DNA of 64,000 nucleotides from an uncultured Selenomonadales bacterium (GTDB lineage: Bacteria; Bacillota; Negativicutes; Selenomonadales; Selenomonadaceae), in contig CALDHY010000007.1 of the NCBI GenBank assembly GCA_937901445.1, positions 3,064 through 67,063 on the forward strand, in the 5' to 3' direction. Positions 44,290 through 55,036 of this stretch are shown piece by piece. Below the pieces are notes generated by a model. It had not been told where the DNA came from. It ran no database searches and saw only the letters and a program-made list of their open reading frames with translations. Every line of letters starts with the position of its first letter. The stretch's first letter is position 1. The position numbers and the translations under genes were made by a program.

Positions 44290-46488
44290 ATGGCTGAATA
44301 TAAAAATCCTGACTTTACACAAATAAAGCTCGGCGACGCTCCGCAGGTTGACGAGGCAACGTGGAAGGCTGAATTTGAAAAAAAAGTTGCCGCCAATTAC
44401 GACAGCTTAATTGAACGTACAATGGAGCATGTGCCGGTTAAACCGCTGTACAGTCACGACGAATACGATCATATGAATCATTTGGACTTTGTAAGCGGAA
44501 TTCCGCCGTTTTTGCGCGGTCCTTATTCTACAATGTATGTTTTCCGTCCGTGGACAGTTCGTCAATACGCGGGCTTTTCCACTGCTGAAGAATCCAACGC
44601 TTTTTATCGCCGTAACCTTGCCGCCGGGCAAAAAGGACTTTCAATAGCATTTGACTTGCCGACTCATCGCGGCTACGACGCAGATAACCCGCGCGTTTTC
44701 GGTGACGTTGGAAAGGCGGGCGTTTCTGTTTGCTCAATGTTGGATATGAATATTTTGTTCAGCGGTATTCCGCTTGACCAAATGTCAGTTTCAATGACAA
44801 TGAACGGCGCAGTTTTGCCTATTCTTGCGTTCTTCATTCAAAGCGGCGTTGAACAGGGCGTTGATAAATCCATTTTAAACGGCACTATTCAAAATGATAT
44901 TCTTAAAGAATTTATGGTACGCAATACGTATATTTACCCGCCTGAAATGAGCATGCGTATCATTGGCGATATATTTGAGTATACAACAAAATATATGCCG
45001 AAATTCAATTCAATTTCAATTTCCGGTTATCATATGCAAGAGGCGGGCGCACCTGCTGATATTGAACTTGGTTATACATTGGCGGACGGCTTAGAATATA
45101 TTCGTACAGGTATTAACGCGGGATTAGCCGTTGACGCCTTTGCAAAACGTTTAAGCTTTTTCTGGGCTATTGGTAAAAATTATTTCATGGAAGTTGCAAA
45201 AATGCGCGCGGCGCGTGTACTTTGGGCAAAAATCGTTAAACAAATGGGCGGCACTCAAGCAAAATCTATGGCTCTTCGCACGCACTGCCAAACTTCCGGC
45301 TGGTCACTTACTGCTCAAGATCCTTATAATAATATTGCTCGTACACTTATGGAGGCTATGGGCGCGGCTCTCGGTCATACTCAATCACTGCATACAAATT
45401 CTTTAGACGAAGCAATTGCGCTCCCGACAAATCACTCAGCACGTATCGCACGCAACACTCAACTTTATATTCAAGATGAAACTTCAGTTTGCAAGATTAT
45501 TGATCCTTGGGGCGGCTCTTATTATGTTGAAGCGTTGACAAATGAAATTATCCGCCGTGCTTGGGCTCACATTCAAGAAATAGAATCTCTTGGCGGTATG
45601 TCAAAAGCTATTGCGACCGGTTTACCGAAAATGCGTATTGAAGAGGCGGCGGCTCGTCGTCAAGCGCGTATCGATTCAAACAATGAAACTATTGTTGGCT
45701 TAAATAAATATCGCCTTGATAAAGAAGATCCGCTTGAAATTTTGGCGGTCGATAATGCGGCTGTCAGAAACGCGCAGGTTGAACGCCTTAACAAATTGCG
45801 CGCTGAACGTAATGAAGACGACGTACGCGCCGCGCTTGAAGCTATTACAAAGGCGGCTGAATCACGCGACAACGGCAATTTGCTTGAATGTGCTGTTGAG
45901 GCTGCCAGAGTTCGTGCGTCACTCGGCGAAATTTCGGACGCTGTCGAAAAAGTTTCCGGGCGTTATCAAGCAGTTATGCATACAATCAGCGGCGTTTATT
46001 CTTCAGAATTCAGCAATAAATCTGCACTTGAAAAAGCTATTGCTAAGGCTGATGAATTTGAAAAAATTACAGGACATCGCCCGCGTATTTTCGTCGCCAA
46101 AATGGGGCAAGACGGACACGACAGAGGGCAAAAAGTTATTGCTACTTCATTTGCAGATATGGGTTGGACTGTTGACGTTGGTCCGCTTTTCCAAACGCCC
46201 GCCGAAACTGCAAAAGATGCTGTTGAAAACGGCGTCGATATGATCGGATTCAGTTCACTTGCTGCAGGGCACAATACACTTTTGCCGGAACTTGTTCAAG
46301 AACTCAAAAAGCTTGACCACGAAGATATTTTGGTTGCCATTGGCGGCGTTATCCCCGTTCAAGATTATGACTTCTTGTACAAGAGCGGCGCGGTTGCAAT
46401 TTTCGCTCCCGGCACCAATATTCCTGAAGCCGGTATTAAACTTTTGGATATTCTCATTGAAAAAGAAAAACAGGAAGAAGTCGGCTAA
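44290..46488 (+). CDS. mutB: Methylmalonyl-CoA mutase large subunit
   Basis: 732-residue catalytic alpha subunit. [23 protein letters not shown] near 80-100, [14 protein letters not shown], and [10 protein letters not shown] (active-site His) are in the barrel. The C-terminal cobalamin domain has [13 protein letters not shown], the DxHxxG motif whose His ligates B12. No meaB chaperone or epimerase gene follows. It starts behind GAAGGGAG with a leader identical to that of hexokinase. It is separated from mutA by a heptamer hairpin. Confidence 0.96.
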   Translation: MAEYKNPDFTQIKLGDAPQVDEATWKAEFEKKVAANYDSLIERTMEHVPVKPLYSHDEYDHMNHLDFVSGIPPFLRGPYSTMYVFRPWTVRQYAGFSTAEESNAFYRRNLAAGQKGLSIAFDLPTHRGYDADNPRVFGDVGKAGVSVCSMLDMNILFSGIPLDQMSVSMTMNGAVLPILAFFIQSGVEQGVDKSILNGTIQNDILKEFMVRNTYIYPPEMSMRIIGDIFEYTTKYMPKFNSISISGYHMQEAGAPADIELGYTLADGLEYIRTGINAGLAVDAFAKRLSFFWAIGKNYFMEVAKMRAARVLWAKIVKQMGGTQAKSMALRTHCQTSGWSLTAQDPYNNIARTLMEAMGAALGHTQSLHTNSLDEAIALPTNHSARIARNTQLYIQDETSVCKIIDPWGGSYYVEALTNEIIRRAWAHIQEIESLGGMSKAIATGLPKMRIEEAAARRQARIDSNNETIVGLNKYRLDKEDPLEILAVDNAAVRNAQVERLNKLRAERNEDDVRAALEAITKAAESRDNGNLLECAVEAARVRASLGEISDAVEKVSGRYQAVMHTISGVYSSEFSNKSALEKAIAKADEFEKITGHRPRIFVAKMGQDGHDRGQKVIATSFADMGWTVDVGPLFQTPAETAKDAVENGVDMIGFSSLAAGHNTLLPELVQELKKLDHEDILVAIGGVIPVQDYDFLYKSGAVAIFAPGTNIPEAGIKLLDILIEKEKQEEVG

Positions 46489-46509
46489 AATCTGCGCGAC
46501 CTTTTAAAT

Positions 46510-46590
46510 ATCGCCGTAAACGCGCCTGAAGTGCCCTGTAAGCGGCGTTCAGCTGTTCAGACTATAAATTTACCTTAAAAATTTTTATAG
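46510..46590. repeat. Dispersed structured intergenic repeat, copy C (inverted)
   Basis: GCCCTGTAAGCGGCGTT (46533-46549) is the exact reverse complement of the end of copy A. It is followed by TTACCTTAAAAATTTTT, close to the matching AT-rich part of copy A (27732-27761). Confidence 0.55.
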
Positions 46591-46637
46591 CCCTTAAAAT
46601 CGATTCTACGGCGTTTTAAACAATCAACAAAAAAATT

Positions 46638-46669
46638 AACCGTCAAGTTTTTAACTCGGCGGTTTTTTA
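46638..46669 (+). terminator. Terminator of mutAB
   Basis: AACCGTC (46638-46644) pairs with GGCGGTT (46658-46664) with one G-U pair, followed by T residues. Confidence 0.65.
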
Positions 46670-46682
46670 ATTTCAAGAAATT

Positions 46683-47435
46683 TTAAAATCTCAAATTCAG
46701 CTTATAGCCAATACCATTTGTTACAACGTGAACAATTTTATTTTTATGTTCGGGCGCGGGCGGTTTAAGTTTTTCCAAAATTTCAGCAAGTTTATCCGGC
46801 GCGGTTACCACAAGCGGTATTGCGTCAAATTTTTCTTCACTCGCCATAAAATTTAAAATTTCGTAGCCGTCGATAAATTTTAAATCTGCGCTAACCACCA
46901 CTAAAGAAATTTCAACCTCGCGCAGTATTTTTAAGCTGTCTTCGCTTGAAGTTTCTATAATAAATTCGTGCGGAAAATTATTTTCTAAAACATTGTGCCA
47001 CGCCGCCAAATTATTTTCATCCGCTATAACCAAAACTTTATTGCTTGATTCTTCGATAAGTTTTTTACTGACGCGGTCGATTAATTCTTTCGGCATAAAC
47101 GGTTTTCTGACATAATCTTTGACGCCCAACGCGGCGGCTTTTTTTATGTTGTCTTTGTCGAGTGACGCCGTAAGCATTATTACCGGCAATTCTTCAAACC
47201 TTTCATCTGCGCGAATTTCCTTTAAAGTTTCAATCCCGTCCATTTCCGGCATCAAAATATCAAGCAAAACTACGCGCACATATTGACTTTGCAAAACTTC
47301 GAGGCACTGCGCGCCGCTGTTGGCGGTTATGACGCGGCACGGCAATTTCTTTTCAAGAATCATTTTTGCAACCTGTAAATTCATTTCGTCATCGTCAACG
47401 ACCAAAACTATATTACTTTCAGTGAACTTTCCCAT
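46683..47435 (-). CDS. Response regulator with one intact and one degenerate receiver domain
   Basis: 250 residues. The first receiver domain (about 8-130) has the acidic pocket VVDDDEMN, phospho-acceptor Asp in LLDILMPEMDG, MLTAS and the Lys in VRKPFMP. The second half (about 132-230) has a receiver-like fold (VLVIADENN, LVVVSADLKFIDG) without the normal phosphorylation set. There is no DNA-binding output domain, so it probably works through protein contacts. It lies 13 bp downstream of the hybrid kinase and is presumably its partner. Confidence 0.85.
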   Translation of the reverse strand: MGKFTESNIVLVVDDDEMNLQVAKMILEKKLPCRVITANSGAQCLEVLQSQYVRVVLLDILMPEMDGIETLKEIRADERFEELPVIMLTASLDKDNIKKAAALGVKDYVRKPFMPKELIDRVSKKLIEESSNKVLVIADENNLAAWHNVLENNFPHEFIIETSSEDSLKILREVEISLVVVSADLKFIDGYEILNFMASEEKFDAIPLVVTAPDKLAEILEKLKPPAPEHKNKIVHVVTNGIGYKLNLRF

Positions 47436-47448
47436 TTATCAACGCTCC

Positions 47449-50400
47449 TTAACTTTCAAGATTTTCAGAAATATTTTTGGCGGCGTCAGCAATTTTATCG
47501 TACATTTTCAAAAGTGCGGCGTGATTATCTTTGATATATTCGACGGCTTGAACTTTTTCACTTTCAGAGATATTTTCGGCGGTAATTTTTTTACCCGCAA
47601 GTTCCAAATCCTTTGCCGCGCTAAAAAGTTTATCCGCGCCTATTGATTGTGCGTTGGATTTTAGCGCGTGTACGTAGACTGTATAATTTTTCCAATCTGC
47701 CGCGTCAAAACTTTCCTGCAGTTTAGATTTCTTTTCGTCCTTCAAATTGGCGAAAGTGTTCAAAATATCTTGATAGAGTTCAACCATTCCCGCGCTGTAT
47801 TCAAGCCCCGTTTCAGTGTTAATTTCGCCCGCGTCTATGTCTATTGAAACTTCAGCCGGTTCATCGACTTTGAATGAAACAATTTCCGGCGGCAAATGTT
47901 TTTGTAACATTAATTCAAGCTCCGAAACTTCTATTGGCTTTGAAAGATAATCATCAAATCCCTCGCGCAGGTAAATTTCTCTCATACCGGCTATAGCACT
48001 TGCCGTCAACATTATAACGGCGGTTTTTTCGCTTAAAATTTTTTCCCGCTGTAAAGCTTTTAAAGTTTCAACGCCGTTCATGACCGGCATCATATTATCA
48101 AGAAAAATTATATGGTAAAAATTTTTCCTCGCAAGTTCAATACACTGTTTGCCGCTTTCTGCAAGGTCGGGGACAATTCCATTTCGCTTGAGTAAGCCGC
48201 TGATAACTTTCAAGTTCATGTTGTTATCGTCAACGGCTAAAACTTTTGCGCCCGCCGCAACTAAATATTTATTGTCTGCAACCTTGTCAAGGCGTTTATT
48301 TTTTTGTTCCTCGTAGTTGCCGACGGGATTTTTATCAATAATTTTCTGAATCAGCTTGAAAGAAAACGTGGAGCCCGCGCCGTAAACGCTTTCAACTTCC
48401 AATGTGCTGTTCATCATTGCCAAAAGTTTTTGTACAATAGCAATTCCCAAGCCCGTACCTTCGATATTTCTGTTTTTGTCTACGTCAAGCCGTATGAAAG
48501 ATTTAAAAAGTTTGCCAATATCTTCAGAGCGAATACCAATCCCGGTATCTGAAACTTTTACTTGAAGTTCAAAAGTATCTGCGTCAATTTCAACGCCGCC
48601 AATTTTAAGCGTCACGGAGCCTTCGTGCGTGTATTTTACGGCGTTTGTAAGCAAGTTGGTAATAATCTGCCTGATTCGTACGTCGTCGCCGTATAAACTT
48701 GTTGGAAGGCTTGAATCAATTTCAGTTTGAAAAGTTAAATCTTTTTTGCGGGCTTTTTCCAGAATCATATTTTCAAGGTCTTCAATAAGTACAACCGTTT
48801 CATAGCGCACGGGCACAATTTCCATTTTGCCGTCTTCGATTTTTGAAAAGTCAAGGATAGAATTTATAAGCGTCAAAAGAGTTTTGCCGGCACTTTGAAT
48901 ATTTGCCGCGTAGTCCAAAATTGCGGGGTTTTTACTTTCACGCAAAATCATTTCATTCATACCGAGCACCGCGTTAATTGGCGTGCGTATTTCGTGCGAC
49001 ATTTGCGCCAAAAATTGAGACTTAGCCGCGCTTGCCGCCATTGCAGTATCTGATGACTCCTGCAACTGCCGATTTACCGAATCCTGCCAACGCAAAAGTT
49101 TATTTATCAGTGAACCTACAATCAAAATACTGATTCCCAACAAAACTATAAAAATAATTCCAAGTATCAAAATATTGCCGTAAGTACTCCAGCCGTTCTG
49201 CGCGACAATAACGGTAAAATCTGACGCAGGATTTTTTTTGGCAAGGCAAGCCATATAATCGCCGGTATAGTCTTTAATCATTTTAACGGTATCGCCGGAA
49301 TAAATCGGACTGTATTCAGTGCCGAAAATATCAGTCATTCGGCTAAACGTCATTTGATAATTGTTATTGGGATGATTAATTATAATTCCGTTCCTGTCAA
49401 CAAGAAAAGCGTAACCGGTTTTAGTGTAACTTTCGCCGAGAATTTTAGTCAAGCTGTTCAAGTAAAAATCAATGGCGAAAACGCCCAAAAATTCCCCGCT
49501 GTCTCCATAAACAACTTGTGAAAGTGTAACGCAATAGCCGCCCGTCTGATCGTCATAATAGGGCGTTGAAACATTGAAATTATATTCATTCTTGAAAGTT
49601 TCAACATACCACGGGCGTTGGTCAACGCGCCAATTCGGGTCGGGCGATTCCCAGCCGTTATTCATTATTACTTGGTGTTCTTTGTAGGGATTAGCCATAT
49701 AGCAAACTGAAATTTCAGGATAATTTTTGGCAATGTCATTTAAAAAATTAACGGCAAAAGGATAATCTTCCATAAGTTCAGGGTTTGATTTAATAATGTT
49801 TGCAAACATACTTAAAATACTGCGCTGATTTTCAAGCCAATTTGAAAGTTGGTGTTCGTATTCGTCAACCTTGCCTTTCATTGCGGTATTTCCCCAATTA
49901 ATTGTCGTGTCAACGCAAATTCCCAAATTCAAAATCATTGCAACAATTAAAACTGCGATAATCCCTGTGCGTGAATGGCGGCTGACTTTTGAAAGTTCAG
50001 ATTCAGTAAAATTTTCAGTGGCGTCCAATTTTTTCTTGTCATTTGAAACAATCGTCGAAAATGAAAAAAGATTATCCAGCATATCAGAAAGTTTTAGCGC
50101 AGATTCTCGAACTTTTGCGGCTTTTTCGTCTTGCGTCAAAACTTTTTCGCTTGATAAATCTAAAATATTGTGCAGGGGCGTCCTAAGTTCGGTTGAAAGC
50201 CTCGACAAAAATTCTTCCTTGACGCGCAGGGCGTTTTCTGCCTGTAAGCCGTTCTTCATTGCGTTCAAATAGAAAAAAATTATCGAAAACATCATTGCAA
50301 AACTTAGGGCGATTGTAAAAATAATCTGCCTGTAACTTTCACGATAAAAAGCATCGTTGTCAACGCTAAGAATCATGTACCAGCCGTTTTTTGTTTGACT

Positions 50401-51201
50401 GCTGAAAATTGTATGTTCCCTGTCGTTAAGTTGCGCAGAAAAATTATCGTGATTATTCGTTGAAAGTACACGCAATAAAATATTTTCATATTCCGGCAGC
50501 CGCTTAGAAATTTTTTCGCCGACAATCGACATATCATTATAGCCGATAATCATACCGCTTTTCGTAACGATTAACGCCGCGCGATCGCTTGTTGAAGTCA
50601 TTCGCAAAATTGAACGTTGAATATCTGAAAGTGTAAAATCAAGCGCAACAACCGTTTCATTATCGTCCAACATTTTTGACATTGTAAAACAAATTCCATT
50701 ACCGGCGGCGTCCGGGTAGGGTTCACTGATATAAACTTTGTCGGGATTTTCAGCCGCGCCCTTGTACCAGATCCGCTCCGGCGCGTGATAATCTGCAGGC
50801 ATATTAAAATCAGGGATAATAGTCCAGCTTTTCGTCGTAATGTAAACATTGAAACAAACGCCGTTGGTAAGTGCAAACTGTTCCCGCTTTTTGGCGTAAA
50901 AAAATTTTTCAATTTCAGCCAATGACGCGCCGGAATTTATAAGTTGGTCGGCTTCAATCGCCATTTGCATTGTTACGCCTTCAGCATTTGCAAGCGTCCC
51001 CTGCAGGTCGTCACGTATCATTTCAAGTTGCATTTTGCCAATTTCTTCAGTTTGATTTGAAGTCATTTGAAAAATCAATCGCACATTCATTATAATGACG
51101 CACAGGAAAATTAAAGTTATGACGACGATAATTATAAAATCAGCGCGGCGTCCGCTTTTTAAAATTTGCCAGCTGTTGAAAATTTTCTGATTCAAAGTCA
51201 T
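47449..51201 (-). CDS. Hybrid histidine kinase with two dCache sensors and a vestigial HisKA
   Basis: About 1250 residues. TM 1 (~20-45), periplasmic dCache sensor 1 (~50-290), TM 2 (~300-320), a HisKA-like helix (~330-375) reading STELRTPLHN with Thr in place of the phospho-His, TM 3 (~410-430), dCache sensor 2 (~435-680, with WYVETFKNEYNFNVSTPYYD), and TM 4 (~690-712). Then a true HisKA (MSHEIRTPINAVLG), an ATPase domain (DTGIGI, GTGLGIAI), a receiver domain (LDNMMPVMNG) and an HPt domain (VHALKSNAQSIGA). It has the parts of an almost complete phosphorelay. ATG 51201 is favoured over the TTG at 51219 by the GAAAGAAG site. Confidence 0.9.
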   Translation of the reverse strand: MTLNQKIFNSWQILKSGRRADFIIIVVITLIFLCVIIMNVRLIFQMTSNQTEEIGKMQLEMIRDDLQGTLANAEGVTMQMAIEADQLINSGASLAEIEKFFYAKKREQFALTNGVCFNVYITTKSWTIIPDFNMPADYHAPERIWYKGAAENPDKVYISEPYPDAAGNGICFTMSKMLDDNETVVALDFTLSDIQRSILRMTSTSDRAALIVTKSGMIIGYNDMSIVGEKISKRLPEYENILLRVLSTNNHDNFSAQLNDREHTIFSSQTKNGWYMILSVDNDAFYRESYRQIIFTIALSFAMMFSIIFFYLNAMKNGLQAENALRVKEEFLSRLSTELRTPLHNILDLSSEKVLTQDEKAAKVRESALKLSDMLDNLFSFSTIVSNDKKKLDATENFTESELSKVSRHSRTGIIAVLIVAMILNLGICVDTTINWGNTAMKGKVDEYEHQLSNWLENQRSILSMFANIIKSNPELMEDYPFAVNFLNDIAKNYPEISVCYMANPYKEHQVIMNNGWESPDPNWRVDQRPWYVETFKNEYNFNVSTPYYDDQTGGYCVTLSQVVYGDSGEFLGVFAIDFYLNSLTKILGESYTKTGYAFLVDRNGIIINHPNNNYQMTFSRMTDIFGTEYSPIYSGDTVKMIKDYTGDYMACLAKKNPASDFTVIVAQNGWSTYGNILILGIIFIVLLGISILIVGSLINKLLRWQDSVNRQLQESSDTAMAASAAKSQFLAQMSHEIRTPINAVLGMNEMILRESKNPAILDYAANIQSAGKTLLTLINSILDFSKIEDGKMEIVPVRYETVVLIEDLENMILEKARKKDLTFQTEIDSSLPTSLYGDDVRIRQIITNLLTNAVKYTHEGSVTLKIGGVEIDADTFELQVKVSDTGIGIRSEDIGKLFKSFIRLDVDKNRNIEGTGLGIAIVQKLLAMMNSTLEVESVYGAGSTFSFKLIQKIIDKNPVGNYEEQKNKRLDKVADNKYLVAAGAKVLAVDDNNMNLKVISGLLKRNGIVPDLAESGKQCIELARKNFYHIIFLDNMMPVMNGVETLKALQREKILSEKTAVIMLTASAIAGMREIYLREGFDDYLSKPIEVSELELMLQKHLPPEIVSFKVDEPAEVSIDIDAGEINTETGLEYSAGMVELYQDILNTFANLKDEKKSKLQESFDAADWKNYTVYVHALKSNAQSIGADKLFSAAKDLELAGKKITAENISESEKVQAVEYIKDNHAALLKMYDKIADAAKNISENLES

Positions 51202-51333
51202 TGTTTCAGCTTCTTTCAAAAAAAAATTTTAGCAATGATAACACACAAAAAAAACTTTAACAAAAATTTCTGTCAAAGTTTCAAAAAGTGTAAAGATTTT
51301 AATAAAAACTGTCGATAAGTTAGTATAGGGATG

Positions 51334-51362
51334 TTGCCAATAAAAAAAATGCGTGCTAAAAT
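51334..51362 (+). promoter_or_regulatory. Predicted promoter of the 163-residue ORF
   Basis: TTGCCA (51334-51339), 17-base spacer, TAAAAT (51357-51362). Confidence 0.55.
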
Positions 51363-51408
51363 AAAAATGCAGATTTTGTTGGGAAGTTTTTCTAAGGAGG
51401 GATAAAAA

Positions 51409-51900
51409 ATGATTCAGAGTCCAAATATCAGTACTCCGATCATGCCGGTTGGCAGTTCAATCAAAACGCCAATTCTGCCGATGCAAAATGTAGTTCAGCA
51501 TGCTGATCTCAGACCGGGCGAAAATGTCATTCAACACGCCCAACTTTGGGGCGATTTTAACACAACACCAATGCAAACAAATCGTCAGGCAATTAATAAC
51601 GGCGAAGCTGCAACGAGTGAAAGAATGTACGCCGCCCGCGCTCCAATGGCAGTTTCAAATTTCGGTACAGAAACTCATATTGGAAACGGCGAATTGAGTC
51701 GCGCCAGCCGTGAAACACTTGAAACTTCAGTTGAGGCGATTGCCAGTATCATGGAAAAAGATGATCAGTATGAAAGTTCAAAAATCGGTTCCTATTCAGG
51801 GATGGGTCCAACAGGTTTTCAAAGTTATAACGACCGTTCATTTGAAACGCAACAACAAACAGCGGCTAAGGCTTATTCGTACTTTTCAAATTTTCAATGA
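51409..51900 (+). CDS. Unknown 163-residue protein
   Basis: Hydrophilic, Gln/Asn/Ser/Thr-rich protein without signal peptide or TM helix. A proline-containing N-terminus (SPNISTPIMPVGSS, KTPILPMQ) is followed by two similar short phrases, NVVQHADL and NVIQHAQL, and a helical middle (SRASRETLETSVEAIASIME). I recognise no family. It is a single-gene unit with a good promoter, AAGGAGGG ribosome site and a strong terminator, so it is probably well expressed. Confidence 0.7.
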   Translation: MIQSPNISTPIMPVGSSIKTPILPMQNVVQHADLRPGENVIQHAQLWGDFNTTPMQTNRQAINNGEAATSERMYAARAPMAVSNFGTETHIGNGELSRASRETLETSVEAIASIMEKDDQYESSKIGSYSGMGPTGFQSYNDRSFETQQQTAAKAYSYFSNFQ

Positions 51901-51929
51901 ATCATTTTTAAATTGAATATTTTAGCATT

Positions 51930-51960
51930 GTCGTCTAAGAATTTCTTAGGCGGCTTTTTT
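51930..51960 (+). terminator. Terminator of the 163-residue ORF
   Basis: GTCGTCTAAG pairs with CTTAGGCGGC (G-U pairs included) around AATTT, then six T. Confidence 0.8.
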
Positions 51961-52900
51961 AGTTTATAGAAAGTTTTTCGTTGAATTCGGCAATTTCTTC
52001 AGGCGAAAATTCAGTCCTCATAGACTTCCAGCGGTCGTGCAACCAAAACCATTCTTCAGGATATTTGCGAATATGATTTTCAGTAAGCGTTGCCAAATGT
52101 TGCGTCATTTTATAAATATCTGCGCGCTTGTCTTTTGTACGTTCGACAAAAACCGGCGGCTGAATTTCCAGCGTATGAGTACCATCTGAATTTTTGTGCA
52201 TAAACGCCGGGAAAATTGGCACGCCCTTAAAGCGTGACATTGACGCCGCGCCCGTAACATAATTTGTTGCTCGGTTAAAAAATTTCACTACAACACCGTC
52301 GCGCCTGCCAACATCTTGATCCATAATCAAGCCGATAAAATGCCCTTCGTCAAGCAGTTGGTACATTTCGCGGACGCCGCTTCGATAAGTTATGTGCATA
52401 CCAATTAAAGTGCGGTATTCGTTAATAAATTTATCTGCGCCGTCTGACTTTTGTTTTTTTGCCACGCCGACAAGCGGTATACCGTTTTGGGCAAACGCGC
52501 CGCCCATAAGTTCCCAATTATCGCTGTGCGAAGTCATAATAACCGCGCCGCGCCCTTGTCTTTCGCTTGATTTAATATAATGCTGTAAATGTTCAAGCCC
52601 GATTAATTTAACGTGACTTTGCATTGTATTTTTCAGCACGGGAAACATTAAAACTTCAATCAAAATGGAGCCGAGATTAACCGCGCTTACTTTTGCGATT
52701 CGCGCAGATTCTTTTTTGTCAACGCTCAAACATTTTTGAATATTTTCACGCGCAAGGATTTTTCTTTTTTTTGGAACGAAAAGCCACAAAAAGTTTGCAA
52801 GCGCACGCCCGATTTTCAAGGCGAAATTAAACGGCAACGCACAGATTATTTTACTAATCAATTTAAAAAGTACGTAGGAAATTTTCGCCGCCTCCTTCAA
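51959..52900 (-). CDS. Lipid A late acyltransferase (LpxL/HtrB family)
   Basis: Up to 313 residues, inner-membrane lysophospholipid-type acyltransferase adding a secondary acyl chain to lipid A. An N-terminal hydrophobic segment is followed by the catalytic HX4D/E motif in TSHSDNWELMG near 120, IMDQDVGRRDGV near 195 and the C-terminal WFWLHDRWK characteristic of LpxL/LpxM. It implies an outer membrane with LPS. The frame opens at a TTG (52900) lying within the AAGGAGG site; a rare ATT start at 52882 is possible. Confidence 0.88.
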   Translation of the reverse strand: MKEAAKISYVLFKLISKIICALPFNFALKIGRALANFLWLFVPKKRKILARENIQKCLSVDKKESARIAKVSAVNLGSILIEVLMFPVLKNTMQSHVKLIGLEHLQHYIKSSERQGRGAVIMTSHSDNWELMGGAFAQNGIPLVGVAKKQKSDGADKFINEYRTLIGMHITYRSGVREMYQLLDEGHFIGLIMDQDVGRRDGVVVKFFNRATNYVTGAASMSRFKGVPIFPAFMHKNSDGTHTLEIQPPVFVERTKDKRADIYKMTQHLATLTENHIRKYPEEWFWLHDRWKSMRTEFSPEEIAEFNEKLSIN

Positions 52901-52992
52901 ACAAATAAAGCCCGAGAAAAATCCCGGACTTTATTATAAAATGTTTATCGGCAAAATATATGTAACTAACTCGTATACCGCCGATTGAACTT

Positions 52993-53286
52993 TTAAGCTC
53001 TTGCAGCGGCGCGGTGTTTGGAGAAACAATCGCGGCAGTAAACCGGACGTTCATTGCGCGGCTCGAAGGGAACTTCAGTTTCTTTGCCGCAATCAGCACA
53101 AACAACAGTAAACATTTGGCGATGTTCGCTGCCTTCGCGGTTACGGCGGCGTTTGTCGCGGCAGTCGCGGCAACGGGTAGGTTCGTTTTCAAAACCTTTT
53201 TCTGCGTAAAATTCCTGTTCGCCTGCGCTGAAAGTAAATTCCTTGCCGCAGTCCTTACATACGAGTGTTTTGTCTTCAAAAGCCAT
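52993..53286 (-). CDS. Zinc-ribbon protein with two CxxC pairs per half
   Basis: 97 residues. LVCKDCGKEF and PTRCRDCRDKRRR make one four-Cys zinc site, VVCADCGKETEVPFEP and PVYCRDCFSKHR a second. The protein is very basic between them. This matches the small CxxC zinc-ribbon family common in Firmicutes; a nucleic acid-binding role is inferred only. ATG 53286 is chosen for AGGAG upstream. Confidence 0.82.
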   Translation of the reverse strand: MAFEDKTLVCKDCGKEFTFSAGEQEFYAEKGFENEPTRCRDCRDKRRRNREGSEHRQMFTVVCADCGKETEVPFEPRNERPVYCRDCFSKHRAAARA

Positions 53287-53457
53287 TAAAAAAATCTCCT
53301 TACATACTAAAAAACTTCCATTGCTCAAATTTTTAATTCAAGCTTGCGTATTATAACATAACTTGCGAAAAAATCAAGCAATTAAGAAATTCCATATGAA
53401 ACAATTTTCAAACTAAATAAATGTTCGGAAAATTTTTAGAAAATAACTTGCATTTTG

Positions 53458-53486
53458 TCGACAAGCTGTTTATAATAAGTCTATCG
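53458..53486 (+). promoter_or_regulatory. Predicted promoter of enolase
   Basis: TTGCAT (53458-53463), 17-base spacer, TATAAT (53481-53486), 38 bases before the ATG. Confidence 0.65.
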
Positions 53487-53509
53487 AAAATAATTTTGTA
53501 CTTGATTAA

Positions 53510-54865
<1,356 letters not shown>

Positions 54866-54897
54866 AATTTTTCGGACATTAAACTGAATATTCTTTT

Positions 54898-54933
54898 AGG
54901 CACTGCGTTAAATCTTTGACGTGGTGCCTTTTC
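54898..54933 (+). terminator. Terminator of enolase
   Basis: AGGCAC (54898-54903) and inner ACG segments pair with GTGCCT (54924-54929), followed by TTTT. Confidence 0.7.
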
Positions 54934-54956
54934 AGTTTTAACAGGGGGCGTTAATT

Positions 54957-55016
54957 TTGATAAAAAAATTTCTTGCCGCGTTTTTATTGTTGCTACGGTT
55001 GATACTGACGATATAA
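54957..55016 (+). pseudogene. Short remnant resembling the start of the lectin gene
   Basis: A 19-codon frame opens behind AGGGGGCG with TTG ATA AAA AAA and a signal-peptide-like stretch (FLAAFLLLLRL). In the frame GTTGATACTGACGATATAAAAAT, the tail reads VDTDDIKI, resembling DVDTDNENIKL of the downstream lectin. It looks like a paralogue reduced by a large deletion. Confidence 0.4.
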
Positions 55017-55036
55017 AAATTTAAAGGGGGATAATT

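Noticed and set aside
45716..46243. 175-codon frame inside mutB
   Set aside because: Shifted shadow of a conserved gene; Leu/Lys/Arg-rich low-complexity product, no start signal.
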